Part shown: in pieces, positions 25,001 through 39,000 of the stretch
Numbering within the stretch: the first letter of the stretch is position 1
How the letters are laid out: each line of letters begins with the position of its first letter
Source of the DNA: Albula goreensis
Taxonomy: Eukaryota > Chordata > Actinopteri > Albuliformes > Albulidae
DNA length: 64,000 nucleotides
Direction of reading: 5' to 3'
Assembly (NCBI GenBank): GCA_022829145.1
Contig: CM040758.1
Location: forward strand, 24,411,575-24,475,574
The notes under the pieces: model-generated
What the model was told of the DNA's origin: nothing
The model's input: the letters and a program-made list of their open reading frames with translations, nothing else
Database searches by the model: none
Position numbers and translations under genes: made by a program

Positions 25001-28000
25001 TGGGTTGATGTGGACAGTTTTGAATGTTGCCCTCACAACAAGGCAGGTCAAGTGCAGAAATATAATCGGCTAGCGAGAGCGGCCGGTGATATACGGGCTA
25101 AAGATAACTAGCGGTGTGACTATGTTTACAGGCGGAGGGAAAGAAGACTCCCGCCAGCTGTTCCCCCGCCCCCCACCCTCACTGACAGCAGCAGTTCCTT
25201 TTTTTAAAACGCCAGATCCGCCGTTACGCCCAGGGAGGTTCAGTCACCTGCCTGCGTGGCGCCACACGCCACATTCCTCGAAAAACACAGCCGTGGTTTT
25301 TTTTTTTATTGTTATTAGCGGGAATGTTCTCGCGTGTAGCTGTGGAGTGGAACGATGTGGTGATATCTTCCTGACTGTCACTCTTACTGTTGTTCAAGTC
25401 CACGGAGTTAAAAGTCACACTGAGACTTAAGGGATCTGGTTTAATGACCCAAACTCATGGCATAGTGGTCAAAATAAGGTTTTGTTGATTTGAGTAATCG
25501 CTGCCTGTTTATTTCCAAATGGTGTGATGTCAGTTTCACAGGAGTGGAGAGCCTCAGTGATGTGCCTGGAAAGGCTCCATTCTGAACTGTTGTAAAATTA
25601 ACTCTGTAAGGAACACAAATATCGCAAATAACACATGGTACACCAATAGTGTTTGTCTTTGCGCCATGAGTTTGGACTCTCAATTAGAATCCAAAGAATG
25701 GCATTCCATTCACCTGCTGGAGAAGAGGTGTCAAGTGACTCTAGTCCTGGAGATCAGCAGTGTCTGCTGGATCTGGGAGTGAATCAGCACTTAAGTGATT
25801 AAGTCTTTGACTGGCATGAGAGTAGACACATCTTCGGTTCCAAGCCTGAAATTGGCAGGTGATTGAAAGGAGAACACCAAAGCCCAGATTGGAATTAAAT
25901 GTCTACATTGCGTGTGCAGACACTGCAGCCCTCCAGGACTGGAGGTAAACCTGCAGACACTGCACCCCTCCAGGACTGGAGTTAAACCTGCAGACACTGC
26001 GGCCCTCCAGGACTGGAGTTAAACCTGCAGACACTGCAGCCCTCCAGGACTGGAGTTAAACCTGCAGACACTGCAGCCCTCCAGGACTGGAGTTAAACCT
26101 GCAGACACTTCAGCTCTCCAGGACTGGAGTTAAACCTGCAGACACTGTCCCCTCCAGGACTGGAGTTAAACCTGCAGACACTGCGGCTCTCCAGGACTGG
26201 AGTTAAACCTGCAGACACCGTGGCCCTCCGGGACTGGAGTTAAACCTGCAGACAATGTGACCCTCCAAGACTAGTGTTTAACACCCCTGTGGCTGTCTGT
26301 TAATGATCACCAAGGCAAAAACTGTGTGTTGTGAGATGCTGAAGTGTACTAACTACTGAGGGCTCTTCTCTTTGATGAAATCAGAAGCGATGAGAAAGTA
26401 CTTTGCTGGACGTGCCAAGAATTTATGAAGCAAGCTCATTAAGGCTGTCTACTTCTATCACATTGGGCACTTGTCTAGGTTTTATCCTTGGATACTTGTA
26501 GAACCATCTCATTAATAAAACTTAAGAAAATATCTCACTCGTGCTGAGCAACAATAGCAGAGTGAGTGAGCAGCACTTTCCTCTGTCAAACAACCTGCAC
26601 TTCTCAGTGCAGGCTGCGATAGAATTTTGCCCTTAGAAATCCATCAGTATGTCAACCCTTCTACAAATTCAGATCGGCAACAGTCTCAGAATGTACAGTG
26701 TAATTAAACCAATCTCCATATGATCTGTCTGTTATTTATTCTTGTCGTATTGCAAATTAACACAGCAGTTAAACAAAGTGTCACATCCCATAGTGCACCT
26801 CGTGAGCTGAAATAAATACTCTTAATGAAATTAATGATGGATGTTGACCTGACAGCTCAGTAAGACAGACACTGATTGTTTTCCCAGTGCAGTGGATTAA
26901 TTAAGCCAAGGTTTCCATTGGACAGGATTTGTGTTAGCTGGCTGTTAAGATATTGTTAAATAATAACAAAAAAACACAACTATGATTGAGAGTCTAATTG
27001 TGCTGCAGTCAGCCTCTATACATTTCCATGGCTGGGGAGTTCCATTACCAGATCTCTTCAGAGAAGACATTCAGCTCTTCCTCTCCTCACACTAAATATA
27101 TTCAAGGATTAATGTTTTAATTATCTCACTTGGCAAATTTGCCCTTTTCAATACCAGCGGCTTTTCATTTTCCATTGTTGTGTGGGCATATTTGGCTTGA
27201 ATAAAAAAGCATATCCCAGAGTATAATTTTTAAATGAAATGAAAATAGTAAAGGCAGAAATACGTATTCTTTATTTTGCATATCAAAACTTTCTCTTTTG
27301 ATGGAGAGTATCACAAGATTCACATAATCTGAATACATGACAAGTACACAGTCATACTAATCATAAAAAAAAATCTGGATTAAAGTTTTTCTTTTTCATT
27401 AAGTCCATTGGGGAATATACTGGTAGCTGCTAGAATCTATGAAATATTAAATCAAGAGCAAATTACCCTCGTAGATTTGAATGTTCCTGTGTTGCTCAGC
27501 ACAGTTTGTTCTCAAATATGCGTTTGTAGAGCGCCAGCAAAAGCATATTATTCTGAGCTTGTCTCATTTTTCTGGTGGACTGGAGTAGACTGTCATATCA
27601 AGAATATGAAGACCTTATAAAGGCAGCTTGGTTCCAAAGCCCTAGTGAATACATTTACATCAGAAAATAGAGTAGGCGACACTTTCTTGCTTATTTTTCC
27701 TTTTGTATAGCGTGTTACCGGCCCTGCCTTTTGTGTATGATGCGGTTGGGAGGCGAGATAGGGTTTTCTTTCAGCCTGCTCGATGTTCTGTCTGACACTA
27801 TCGAAATATAAATTTTAAGGTCCCCTGGCTGTGAAGATACTGTTTGTGGAAGGACACACACCGCGGACTCCTACATGGTCTGGAGTATCGATTCCCTGCC
27901 TGCGTAATTTGCTGGTGAACCCATGAGGGGAAAATTAAGTGCCCAAATAATAGTTGGGAGGCTTCGATAAAGAAGACCCTGAACTGTGCGTTTTTGCATG

Positions 28001-31000
28001 AAGTACAAAGTGGCTGCTCTGTGTTGTATTCGTGTTGAGATTTGACACATTGGCCTTCATCAGTTGTTCACGTCCAGGTTGGAAAATGTCTAATTGACAC
28101 AAGCGGCTCTATTTTAATGGACCAAACTCAGAAGCACAAAGGTCAAAATTCTGGTAATGCCTTGAGAATTTGCCGCTGTGTTTATCTCAAAACCATGTCA
28201 CGTAATTTTCACACAAGCAGAATGCAACAGTAACTAGGCTTGCATTCCAGACTGGTATAAAATTAATCAAATTTACCCTGACAAAGATGAAACACGGATC
28301 TAAGATTTCTAATAAATGATGCACCAATTATATAAAGTAACAAGGTCTGGTTTTTTTTCATAAGTCTTGGCCTGTCAAAACAGAGCCAATTGCTCAAAGG
28401 CGAAGAGGCTTTCTTCTCTTCTCTTCTCTTCGTGAAAATCCCGTCTGCAGCATGGTTCCTCTTTGCCCTGGCAGATTAACAGTGAGCACGGCCTCCGAGG
28501 GCGGCCCATCTGTTCTGCCTGCCCCAACTGCAAGATCTGTCGTGCAGCGACTGCAGTTCCCATGAACTGTACGGTGGTGTCGCAGCGGCATGGTACGAGC
28601 GTCCATGCTTCACTCTCAGCCGGCTCTCCATTGATCAAAAAAAAAAAAAAAAATTGATGATTTCAGCCAAGTGGAGATGGAGGATCTAGTGTTGTTACGT
28701 TACATTAGGGGCATTTGTTAGACGCTCTTGTCCAGAGCGACTCACAAGGCAAAGTGCATAAGAATGATACAAAAAAGTGCAAAGATAACCCAAGAGAGGG
28801 TTAAAGTCCCAAGTGTCAAAGGTGACAGAATAGATCAGGACCCCCCTATAGACTAATCTAGTAGCAGTATTGCATCCCTATTTTGGCTTGCATCGTTGGT
28901 TGTGTGCTGTGAATATTCCATGGCTTTGTGACTTGCAACAAATGTATTCAAAAGTCTGTCTTCAAAGTCTAAATGTCTCCAAAGTCTAATGTGCTGTAAT
29001 AGTAAATTAGTTTTCTTTCTCATTTCCTTTAAAGTCTTTTTGAGATGCAGGTTTTTGTTGCTGTTGTTGTTGTAGCACCAATGGCATGCAAAATGTTACT
29101 TATAAATGTTGCGGAGATGAGAGAAAAGTTTTTTGGATGCATGTTTAATTAATTCTGTGGGAGATCCTCTCTGGACCCCATGAGAGAGCTTCGCCCTTGT
29201 TTGAGGCTTGTAGGGTGAGGAGGGAGATAGTGCCGCATCATATTGTAAGATCAAAGAAGGTCAAACTTCAAAACTTCAAGATTCGCATGAAAGTCTGAAT
29301 AGTCTCAGTTGCCTTGAAAACGATAGTTTATCTCTCTGGCTTTTGAATTTGATGCTTGTTCAGCGGAACAAATGGCACCCGAATCAGACAAGCAGCAGCA
29401 GGTGAATTTCACAGGGATTATTCCAACAGCACAAAATGATGTAGTGTGTGTGTATGTCTTTGTGCACCTGAGTGTTTGTAAGCGAATGTATGTTTGCGTG
29501 TGTATGTATGTACATTTATGTGTACCTGCACAGGTGTGTATGTATTTGCGTATGTTTTCTGAGCCTGTGTGTGGTTTTGTGTGTGTTTGTGGTTTGTGTT
29601 TGTTTTTGTGCACCTGACTGTTTGTGAGCATATGTATGTTTGTGTGTGCACCTGCAAGTGTGTGTGTTTTTGTGTGTGTTTTCTGAGCCTGTGTGTGTGT
29701 GTGGTGTGTGTTAGGGAGAGCAGTGGAGCCGTCGTAAAACACATTTGTGCCTTCAATCACAGATATAAAGGAACAAATGGGAGGAACAGAACAGCACTAG
29801 GCAGCAGATTGTCATTTTATTTTTACCCTCCATGCTGATATGATATTTCCTGGCTCGTGTCAGAAAGATGATGATGCGCGTTCCAGTCTTTTCACATTAT
29901 CACACACATATGACGATATCATGAGTGGCAGCAATTGGGGATTTGGTACTCCCAGTGTTGAAATCGCTCTGCGTTTCCGATTCCCCCTGCCATTGTTTTA
30001 GTCTGTGATTTTAGTTTGGTTATGTGGCTGCTGTTCACTTCACAGAATCAGACTTTTGTTCTCAGTTTTTTTTTTTCTTCAATTTCGTCACTTACTACAC
30101 ATATCCAGTATTAGTGGTGTCCTCTGGAGGTCTCTGGAAAGAGCTGAACGTAGCTCTCCATGTGCAGGGGGAGATTTAATTAGGGAGGTGAAACCTGCAG
30201 GGAGCAGCAGAAAAAAAAAAACAGAAACACAGAGGACACCCAGAGGTGCCTGGCCCATATCCAGCAATGGCTACGCCAAATGAATGCAAATGAGGTCAGA
30301 TTCTTACATGCTGGTAACAGCATGGTCGCAGAATCCCAGGTCGGAGTTGGAAGGTCGAAGGTCAAAGGTCATCAGCTCTGTGGAGTCGCTGGCAAGGGCA
30401 AACCGGCAGGGGTTTCATTTTATGAACCAGCTCTCTGTCTGCACCTCTCATACCATGAAGCACAGTCCGGAGGAAGTGTCAGGATTCTAGGAAGATTGAG
30501 ACGTCGGCGTAACTTGTTTTAGGGTTGGGAGATGTATCCCCCTGAACCCCCCAAAACTGTCATCCAACAGTGTTAGGTTTTGTCTGTGAAAATGCAGGGC
30601 ATCCAATGCCAATATTCATGTGACAGTTACGCCCGCAGAGTGAAATACACCCTGTATCTTGTGCGACAGCCTTTCATTAAATCAGAGCAGCTGTGTGATT
30701 ATTACATTGCATTAGAGACCTTTCTTGTAACAAATCATTTTAAATCAGTTTTATTAGTCATGGAACGGTAAAATGTTGACAGTACACAACCGATGATGCA
30801 GGCTTTCTGTCCGTGTCTCAGGCTTTAAAAATGGAGAAATTGAAGGCTGCAAGGCTGGTTCTATGGCCATTGAGAATATACTAAGCATCCTGAAGCACAC
30901 ACATACAAGTCTAGATCTGGACCGCTAGATCTGTTCTACTAGAAAGTAACATTCTAAATATAATTTCGTTTAAGTGACGAAATGTGAAGAAATGTTGCCC

Positions 31001-34000
31001 CATGTTTATTTTTGTTACTTTAGGATACTCGTAAAAACATTTTGAATGAAATCTCATGAAAAACTGGAGCCCACAGGTAGCACAGTACATACTTCTTCTG
31101 CTCAACCTATATGCTTTTTCCTTACCTGCTAACCAAACTCAGCCAGCTAAATTTTGCATGACTTTAATTTGCTTCAGTTTTCTGTTCATTTCCATATTTC
31201 CCACCCAAATGCATACTGTATCCGAACCAACTAGAAAACTGAGAATAAAGATTTGCCGTGTTGAAGTTAATGACAGACTGTGCGGTTGTGGTTGGATTAG
31301 ACGCCTTGGCCTTTGAAACAGTACTCTGCAGTTTTTATTTACGGTAACCACCCCCACACCCCGATAAAGCAGAGGATTATGGTGCCGTCAGCATTAAAGA
31401 CAGACCTGTTCCCTGCCAGCCATTTGTCTCCGATATTTACCCTGCATTATGTTTCTTACATATTCTTTATTTTAGTATTCATTACATGATTGTGTATCAT
31501 ATGAAGTCAAAAAGCATTTCAGAATGTCTTTGTGTCACATCCATTTAAAAAGAAACGGAGACAGTAATCAGTCTTTCGCAGCTTAGATTGCCTGTTAGAC
31601 AGTGTCCTCTGAGATGATTCCAGTTAGCATTCTCGGCAAAGGATGAAAAGACAAACAAATTACCAAGGGCAAAATCAGCATAACGTTTGAGACTCCCTAC
31701 ATCGCAATTGCTGTATAGTTTTCAGTCTGTCGTAGAATATATTCAAGGAACAAAACCTGAAATGTAATCTTTTTTTTGTTATTTAATCGCCTTCTTTATT
31801 TGCTCAGTTACTCCGTGTAATAGCTACATAATAGTGTTGATGGTATTTAGTGCCAACACATATACTCTGCACACACATACTGTGTGTCAAGTACAGTTTT
31901 ACCATTTCATGTGTTTTAGTGGCAGACATACCTAAAATACCCGTCTGTCTTCGTAGGTTTGCTGTATGCTCTTTGAGTTTGCCTGTTTGGTTGGAGTAGA
32001 AGCCCGTGGAGGTTGATTGCATTGGTCCTGCTGGTGCGTAAGGCTGACATTGAGTCATGGGGGGACTGTTTGACCCTTTTACTCCAGTAATCCATCACAG
32101 ACGGAAGGGCGCCAGGGTAAATGAGCGCGCCGCGTGCTAACAGAGACGTTTGAGGCTGCTGGAGAGTTATCCCAGATGAGGCTGTGGGCCTGTTGCCGTG
32201 GGTACGAGGGGCAAACTTGGACGGAGCTGTCGTTTCGCCCCCGCACTGCAGGTCTCACTTTTGCAAACAGGAAGTGGTCGTGTTTCATAGTCATCTGCTC
32301 GATCCATTAAGTTTATGAGTTAGGAGCGTCATAAATTATGCTTGAGTTATGATGACGATAATGATGATTATTATTATTGTTGTTGTAGTTAGTAGGAGTG
32401 TTTTGCTTACTGTGTATTGCACCTCTTTGCCTTACATTTTGCACTTCATATTTTACCCTAGATTTATATCCTTGAAACTAGAACTGGATTTGTACACTGC
32501 TAGAAAAATCAATTATTTTGAAAAAAAAAGGAAGATAAAACTTTGAAAAATTGTGCGGCTTCTGCAGAAGACTTCCTTCTCACAATTATGAGCCTGACAA
32601 GTGAAGCTGAGGTGGTTTTTTTTCTATCTGGAAATCTTGTGGGGTAAGCCCAGAGCAGTAGTCAAATGTAAACACTTACACAGAGTATACCGACCTGAAT
32701 CTCAGGATGTACAATATACTCACCTATTAGCCTTATTACAGTATGCCCACTTCCTCAGACAGTACACCCACCTATTAGCCTTATTACCATTAATACATAT
32801 GGGCTTTGGAGTTACAGTATGCCCACCTCCTCAGACAGTATACTCGCCTATTAGCCTTATTACCATTAATACATATGGGCTTTGGAGTTATAGTGTGCCC
32901 ACCTCCTCAGACAGTATACTCACCTATTAGCCTTATTACCATTAATACATATGGGCTTTGGAGTTACAGTATGCCCACCTCCTCAGACAGTATACTCGCC
33001 TATTAGCCTTATTACCATTAATACATATGGGCTTTGGGGTTACAGTGTGCCCACCTTCTCAGACAGTATACTCACCTATTTGCCTTATTACCATTAATAC
33101 ATATGGGCTTTGGAGTTATAGTGTGCCCACCTTCTCAGACAGTATACCCACCTATTAGTCTTATTGCGACCAGCCTTTGTCTGACAGGCCTGTTGTACGT
33201 CGTCTCCAGGTGATCTACTCCCTCAACACCAAGAATGAGGAGCAGGAGGCGGCACTCCAGTCCCTGCAGGAGGCCCACCAGGAGGAGCTACACAGGATTA
33301 CCAAGGATGCCAAGCGCCGGAGCCGCACCGAGAGCAGGGAGGAGGCGGAGGGGGGGCTGGAGGAGATCGACAACGAGGAGGGGGGCGAGGCGGAGCTGAG
33401 GAGGCGTGTCCAGGCCCTGGAGGGCTCCCTGGAGGAGCAGCTGCGCCTGAATGTGGAGACGCAGGCCGACTTCGAGGCCTACCGCCGCCAGGCCGAGGAG
33501 CGGGCTGAGGCGGCGTCTGAGGAGTCGCAGGGAGCGAGGAGGGACGCGGAGGCCCGGCTGGATCAGCTGGGCCGGGCAGCGGAGCGGCTGGAGCGGGAGA
33601 AGGAGGAGGCACAGGAGGAGGCGCGGAGGCTGAGGGAGGAGCGGGAGGAGCTGAGCAGGAGCAGTGAGGACGAGCGGGGCCGGCTGGAGGAGGCCTGCCA
33701 GGACCGGACCCTGGCGCTGCGGGAGGAGCTGGAGGCCCTGCGGGAGGCCAACCGGCGCCTGGAGGAGGCGTGCCAGGTGACGGTGGGCGAGCTGAAGGAG
33801 GCGCACAGGGAGGAGCAGGAGGCCATGAGGAGGGGCCTGGCCGACGCCCTGGCGCAGTGGAAGCAGAGGGAGCAGGAACAGGAGCAGTCGCAGCGTGCCT
33901 CCCTGCAGGACCGGCTGGCCAGGCTGGAGGAGGAGCTGCAGACGGCCACGCAGAGGCTGAGCGAGTCCAAGAGGCACTGCATCAAAGCGCAGGAGCGGAC

Positions 34001-36056
34001 CCAGGTACGGGGGGCCGGGGCTGGAGGGGTGGAGGCAAGCAGAGAGCCTCATTCAAAATGACAGAAACATCACTGACTGTGCAAAACCCCAGCTGCAGAA
34101 AGCAGACGTACAACCATGTACTGGCTCCACACATGCCTAAATCCATTGGATTCTAATTAGCTTAGTTCTTCGGCTAGGTAGGAGAGCTAATTACTGGAAT
34201 CTGCTGGTTCAGTGCATGGGTGGAATGAATGCCTGGCTGTACTTATATGTTCTATAATGGCAGTACTTGTACTTGATTTTTCTCACATATGTATAAGTAA
34301 TATATGTAGGTAAAGCACCCTAGCTGGAAAAAGGGGTAGCCTGAATGCTACAGCTAAATGCTTTTAAAAAAAGGATAGCCTAACTTATGTGTTGTGCTGG
34401 GCCAGCTCCTCAACATAAAGGGATGGTGAGGGAAATTGGACTCACCTCGTCCGTCGATAATCACCCTTGTCTTCCAGCCAGCTCGCTCATGCGGCCTGCG
34501 GAAACAGTCTGTGCTGCAGTGGTTCGCTAAATTGGTCCGAGGGGGTTTGTTACTTAAGTTCATTTATTTTGTCTTAGACAAGTGGAAACACAATGCAACG
34601 CTAGCGAGCTAGTGCGGAGTCTCAGAGGCCATTAGCAAACGGACGTTTCACCCTACCTGCCACGAGAAATATAAACAGAGAGGAGGGCCAGAAAACCAAA
34701 AAACCACCACAGGACACAAGGAGAGAGTAGGGAAAAACTGACAAGAAACCACAGAGCGTGTTCAAAAATAATTGAGTGGCCTTGCTTCGATAGAGCTCAA
34801 GGCACTCTCGCGGAAGGACAGGTAAACTATAAAAACGCCGTTATTATATGGGTATATCCATGTAACGTACGCTCACAAAATGGCAACAGGTTTCTGCCGT
34901 GCAGCCTTCATCTGGCCGTGACCGAGCTGAGTCATCTAATAAAATGCAGATTATGCATTACATTTATCATACACCTCCATCCACAGCGAATTGTACAGCT
35001 GACATACGTTTATACAGCAGGGCATTTCAGGTGAGATACACTGTGCTTTGCTCAAGGGTATAACGGCAGCATCCCAGCTGGGAGCCAAACCTACAAGTTT
35101 GCAGTAATAAGCCCAGCTCCCCATCTCAACCATACATTCTGTAGCAGGAATAGTTGCATCAACACAGATAGCAGCAGCAATAATAATAATGGTGATATTA
35201 ATGATAATAGCATAAGCATTTGTATTACTGGTATCTGGTTGGTATTGTTATACTCAGTAGTGATAGCTACAGTTCCCATACCTCATAGTTTGGACTTAAA
35301 ATGTGAACCTTTTGTAAGTAATTTTATTGTTTTGTATGACTTTTTGCTGGAGAACTTGTTCAAGGTCCAGTAGTTAGTTGCTCACACTCAACTTTCTGGT
35401 GCTCTGATGAACAATTTCTGGGTGTTTTTGAGGGAGACGATCCACGCCGTGGTCCCATCAGTGGTCTGTCACCCGATGCACTGATTTCTTGTTGTAATTA
35501 CAGCACAGTCAGTAATACTGTGCCTGCCTAGATTCGGACGGGGGAAATTAACGGTTACTCATCTCGCGCCTTTCCAACAAATTACGCACCCTGAAATAAC
35601 ACTGTTTGTTTTTTTTCCCCCTCATCGGCCGCTGCAAAAGGTGATCTTTAAATCGCTCTTGCCTGATAGATAAGACGAGAAACAACCGCTCCTTCCGCCA
35701 ACTCCGGCCGTGTCGTCGTTAACGACAGTGAGATGACAGGGTTCAGTTATAATGGGGGCAATTAGGACTCAGACGCAGCTGCGGAGCCGGGAACAGATGG
35801 TGGCGTTCGTCCCGCGCTCCTGCCCGTAAGCAGCCTCAGTGCTGCGGGCGGAGGAAGCTGCCGTCCTCGCTCTGGCATCGATCTGTAAGGAACGCTGGGT
35901 AAAACGGTGCATACTGATTAGGTTTACCTTGGGTGTGTTTAGCGTGTCCTGCTGGAACAGAGAGATTGGGATTTCAAAAAAATAAAACTTAAAAAAGAGA
36001 CGTGGTGGGGGTGGGGAAATGAAAGAGGAACAATAAAGGTCCCTTGTTAGAAATGT

Positions 36057-36093
<37 letters not shown>

Positions 36094-39000
36094 TGGGTGG
36101 GTGGGTGGTGTGTGTGGGTGCGTGGTTGGTTGGTGTGTGTGTGTGTGGATGGGTGGGTGTGTGTGTGATGTGTGTGTGTGGGTGGGTGGGTGGGTGTGTG
36201 TGTGTGTGTAGGTGGGTGCGTGGTTGGTTGGTGTGTGTGTGTGTGGGGGGTGTGTGTGTGTGTGTGGGTGGATATCTTCCATCTATCTACCTCCTATGTT
36301 GTCTCTCTCTCCCACCCTCCCTTCCTCCCTTCACCCTCTCTCTATGTTTCCTCATCATTTGTGGTTTTAAAATAACAGCCTCCACAATTATCCAAAACAC
36401 ATCCAAAACCCCAAATAAACTTTCTTTATGCGTTCCTTTAGTGTGTCTATACCGCTCCCTGTGTCACAACAGGCTTTGGGACATAACAGAGGAAAACAGT
36501 TGTTTTTGCTTAGTTCTTTTTTTTTCTTTTTCCGGAAACTCCAAAAGAACTAAAATAGCCTCTTTGAAGATGTATACTTAATTAGCTTTTTGGGAGACAG
36601 GGTTATTTAATGGCATCTGTGGGGTTTATTTATACTCAGCCTGTTAGCAGCGCGGGAGGCTAGCTAAACCAGGCTGAATCTCCATCACCAGGCCCCGGCA
36701 GGCTGGCTCTAGGTGCAGAGGAGCGAACAGGAAGTTCCTCATCCTTACAATGCAACGTGTGGAAAGGGGGAGATGTTTTCAAAATGTGTTTCGACCTGAA
36801 TCTTAAAAACCAGAGAATCTTTGTCATTGAATATCCCGTAGAAACACTGGCCTAAATCAGTCTGTCTGGGTGCAGGCTGTCGTTCTCGCCCACCACTCCA
36901 ACACCTGATTCCGATTACCCAGGTCGTGCTTGAAGACCTTCAACAGCTGATTGGCTGCACTGAGTGTTTAACACCCAGTTCTGAACTCCCACCAGCCACT
37001 CTCTGATAATATATGACACCTCTGCCTTTAGCTTGTTATCACCCTGGTTTAAAAGATTACTTCAATTTCCTTTTCAATCTTTTGTGTGATTTCTAACATT
37101 TTTTATGTAGTTGCTGATTGATCTAGACAGTTCTTGAGTGTATACCCAGGTCATTCAGTTAGTTAGCGCAATGAAACTGATGAGCTTTGAAGTTTCTAAA
37201 ATGTAAATTTTCCGGGCGTTTCACAGCAGGAAGCCAGACATCCTATTCAATTCAATTATCATAAGCTGGGGCAAGGTGGAGATTCCTGTAAGCAAATAAA
37301 TAACCCAGCTATGTCACATCACTCTATAGCACCCCCTACTGGCCAGTCGGACACCTGAAAGTACCTGAACTGAATATAGGTGGAAATGGTGTTTCTCCCA
37401 TAGTGAAGGCAGTATGTGTTTGATAATACAGCAGCAGTGTGTGCAAAGAGGTGAAGGCCAGTTGCTATAGAACATTCACAAGTGAATGGGATTGTGGGAA
37501 AAGGTTGAGGGGGTGGGGCTGATTAGTTTGGTTTTGGGTGGGTCGGTGGGTGGGGGGAGTCCAATAAAAGGCTGAGTTGATGAACCGCAGCCCCTGTCTC
37601 TGCTCTCAGGACCTGGAGGGGCAGCTTGAGGAGGCCCGGCGCAGGGTCGCGGGGGCGGAGCTCGTGGCGAAGAAGGCGGAGGAGGAGCTGGCTGTGGCCA
37701 AAGAGAGGCTCCTGCTACAGGAAAACGAGCTGCTGAACAAGTCGGGTACGTTCAAGAGCCGGTCCTGGATCGGAACATTCTCCTCATCCCACCATAAGAG
37801 GGTCAGCATTGACACTGGTTTGTACAGGAGGCAGAGAGGATGGGATGGATGTGAGAAATGTGAGAGCTATAACGGTTGGTCCTCAGCAGTAGTTCTCACC
37901 CTCGGTCCTCGAGCACCCCCATTTATGCTGGTTTTCGCTCCAACTTTGTCTTGTCCAAGTTTTGGACCTGGATCAAAATTGTGGTCCTAGACCCTCGTCA
38001 TAAACTACACGGGTAAAACACCCAGCAACAGGAAATAAAAAGTTAATTTGTTTTTATGTGATAATTTTTAGTTATGATATAATGTGATATAATATAGTTA
38101 TGATATAGTGTGATAGTTTTTTTTAAATAATGAGTCATTTGAACCGAAACCTGAACATGCTCAAAAAAAAAACTTGTTTGAGGTAAGGCCTAAGTAACAC
38201 GCAAACAGTATAAATATCCCCTGCCCGTTTTTCTGACACAGATCATCCATTTTCCTGGCCTCTTTCCCCAGCGCACTGCTGACACGTCTTGACGGTACCC
38301 GCCTTTTGATTGATGCCACCCGTCAGGGCTCTCTGTGTTCCGTGCAGCAGGGCTACAGAAACCCGAAGCAGGCCCTGCTCACTGCATCCTACAGGAGTAG
38401 TCCCTGGATACGCTCAGCTTACCGATGAGGCTAACCCAAATCAATAACGAGCCAGCGCCCGACTCAGATGTCAGGCTTATAACCAGAGGGAGCGCCACGT
38501 GTCCCTTTCAAGGGTCTGCATCATTTTTCAGAACTATATTATATATCGTATCTGCAACAGCTATGTCTGTTGCATTGTTTGCACAATACTTTAGTACTCC
38601 TGATTATTGCCATACTGTGTAACGCTGGTTTTCACATATTTTCACGTTCCCAGCCAACCCTGCTGACTTGGCTAAATTTCACATTGTGGTGCAAGAGTCA
38701 TTCCTTGAGAGGACCCCCCCCCCCCCCCCAGTGCATGGCTATGTGTTTCTAGTTTCCCGCTCTGTTGTGATTTAACTCTGCCCAACTTCTGTGGATGTGG
38801 TTTGCAGAAAATCCAGTGTCGTGTTCTGACAGATCACTATTCTGTGGGGTAGACATGCTGCAGCAAAGAAAAATCTACCATAAAACTTATGCTGGCATCG
38901 ATCAGATTTTAGAAAACCCAGGCTGGATTAGTTACCGAAGCTATCCAGACACTTTACCGCCGACTGTCTGGAGACGGTAGACACAATGGCCATCGTCAAG

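Larger units (their letters stand above)
21484..33209 (+). other. FAM184B: FAM184B intron 1 (11.7 kb), no embedded gene seen
   Basis: No ORF here resembles a protein. Contents: three diverged copies of one ~115 bp block (near 22.9, 25.5 and 28.2 kb), a 37-bp minisatellite (25915-26285), a teleost repeat fragment (28694-28760), a TG-rich duplication (29440-29720) and a 76-bp minisatellite next to exon 2. A segment at 24615-24790 looks like another dispersed repeat. The rest is AT-rich and featureless. Confidence 0.7.
34005..37609 (+). other. FAM184B: FAM184B intron 2 (3.6 kb)
   Basis: Contains a SINE-like fragment (34955-35131), a CpG-richer stretch at about 35680-35900 that includes a 12-bp palindrome GTCGTTAACGAC, and a TG/GGTG repeat (36058-36272). 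No protein-like ORF was seen. Confidence 0.65.

Noticed and set aside
29305-29838. His/Thr-rich and Val/Cys-rich ORFs
   Set aside because: They arise from TG-rich repeats, with no domain or splice support.
33288-34052. 254-codon minus-strand ORF
   Set aside because: Antisense shadow of GC-rich FAM184B exon 2; Leu/Pro/Gln-rich composition is what reversed GAG/CAG/CTG codons give.
35989-36581. 173-codon + and 97-codon - ORFs
   Set aside because: They are read from the TG/GGTG simple repeat.
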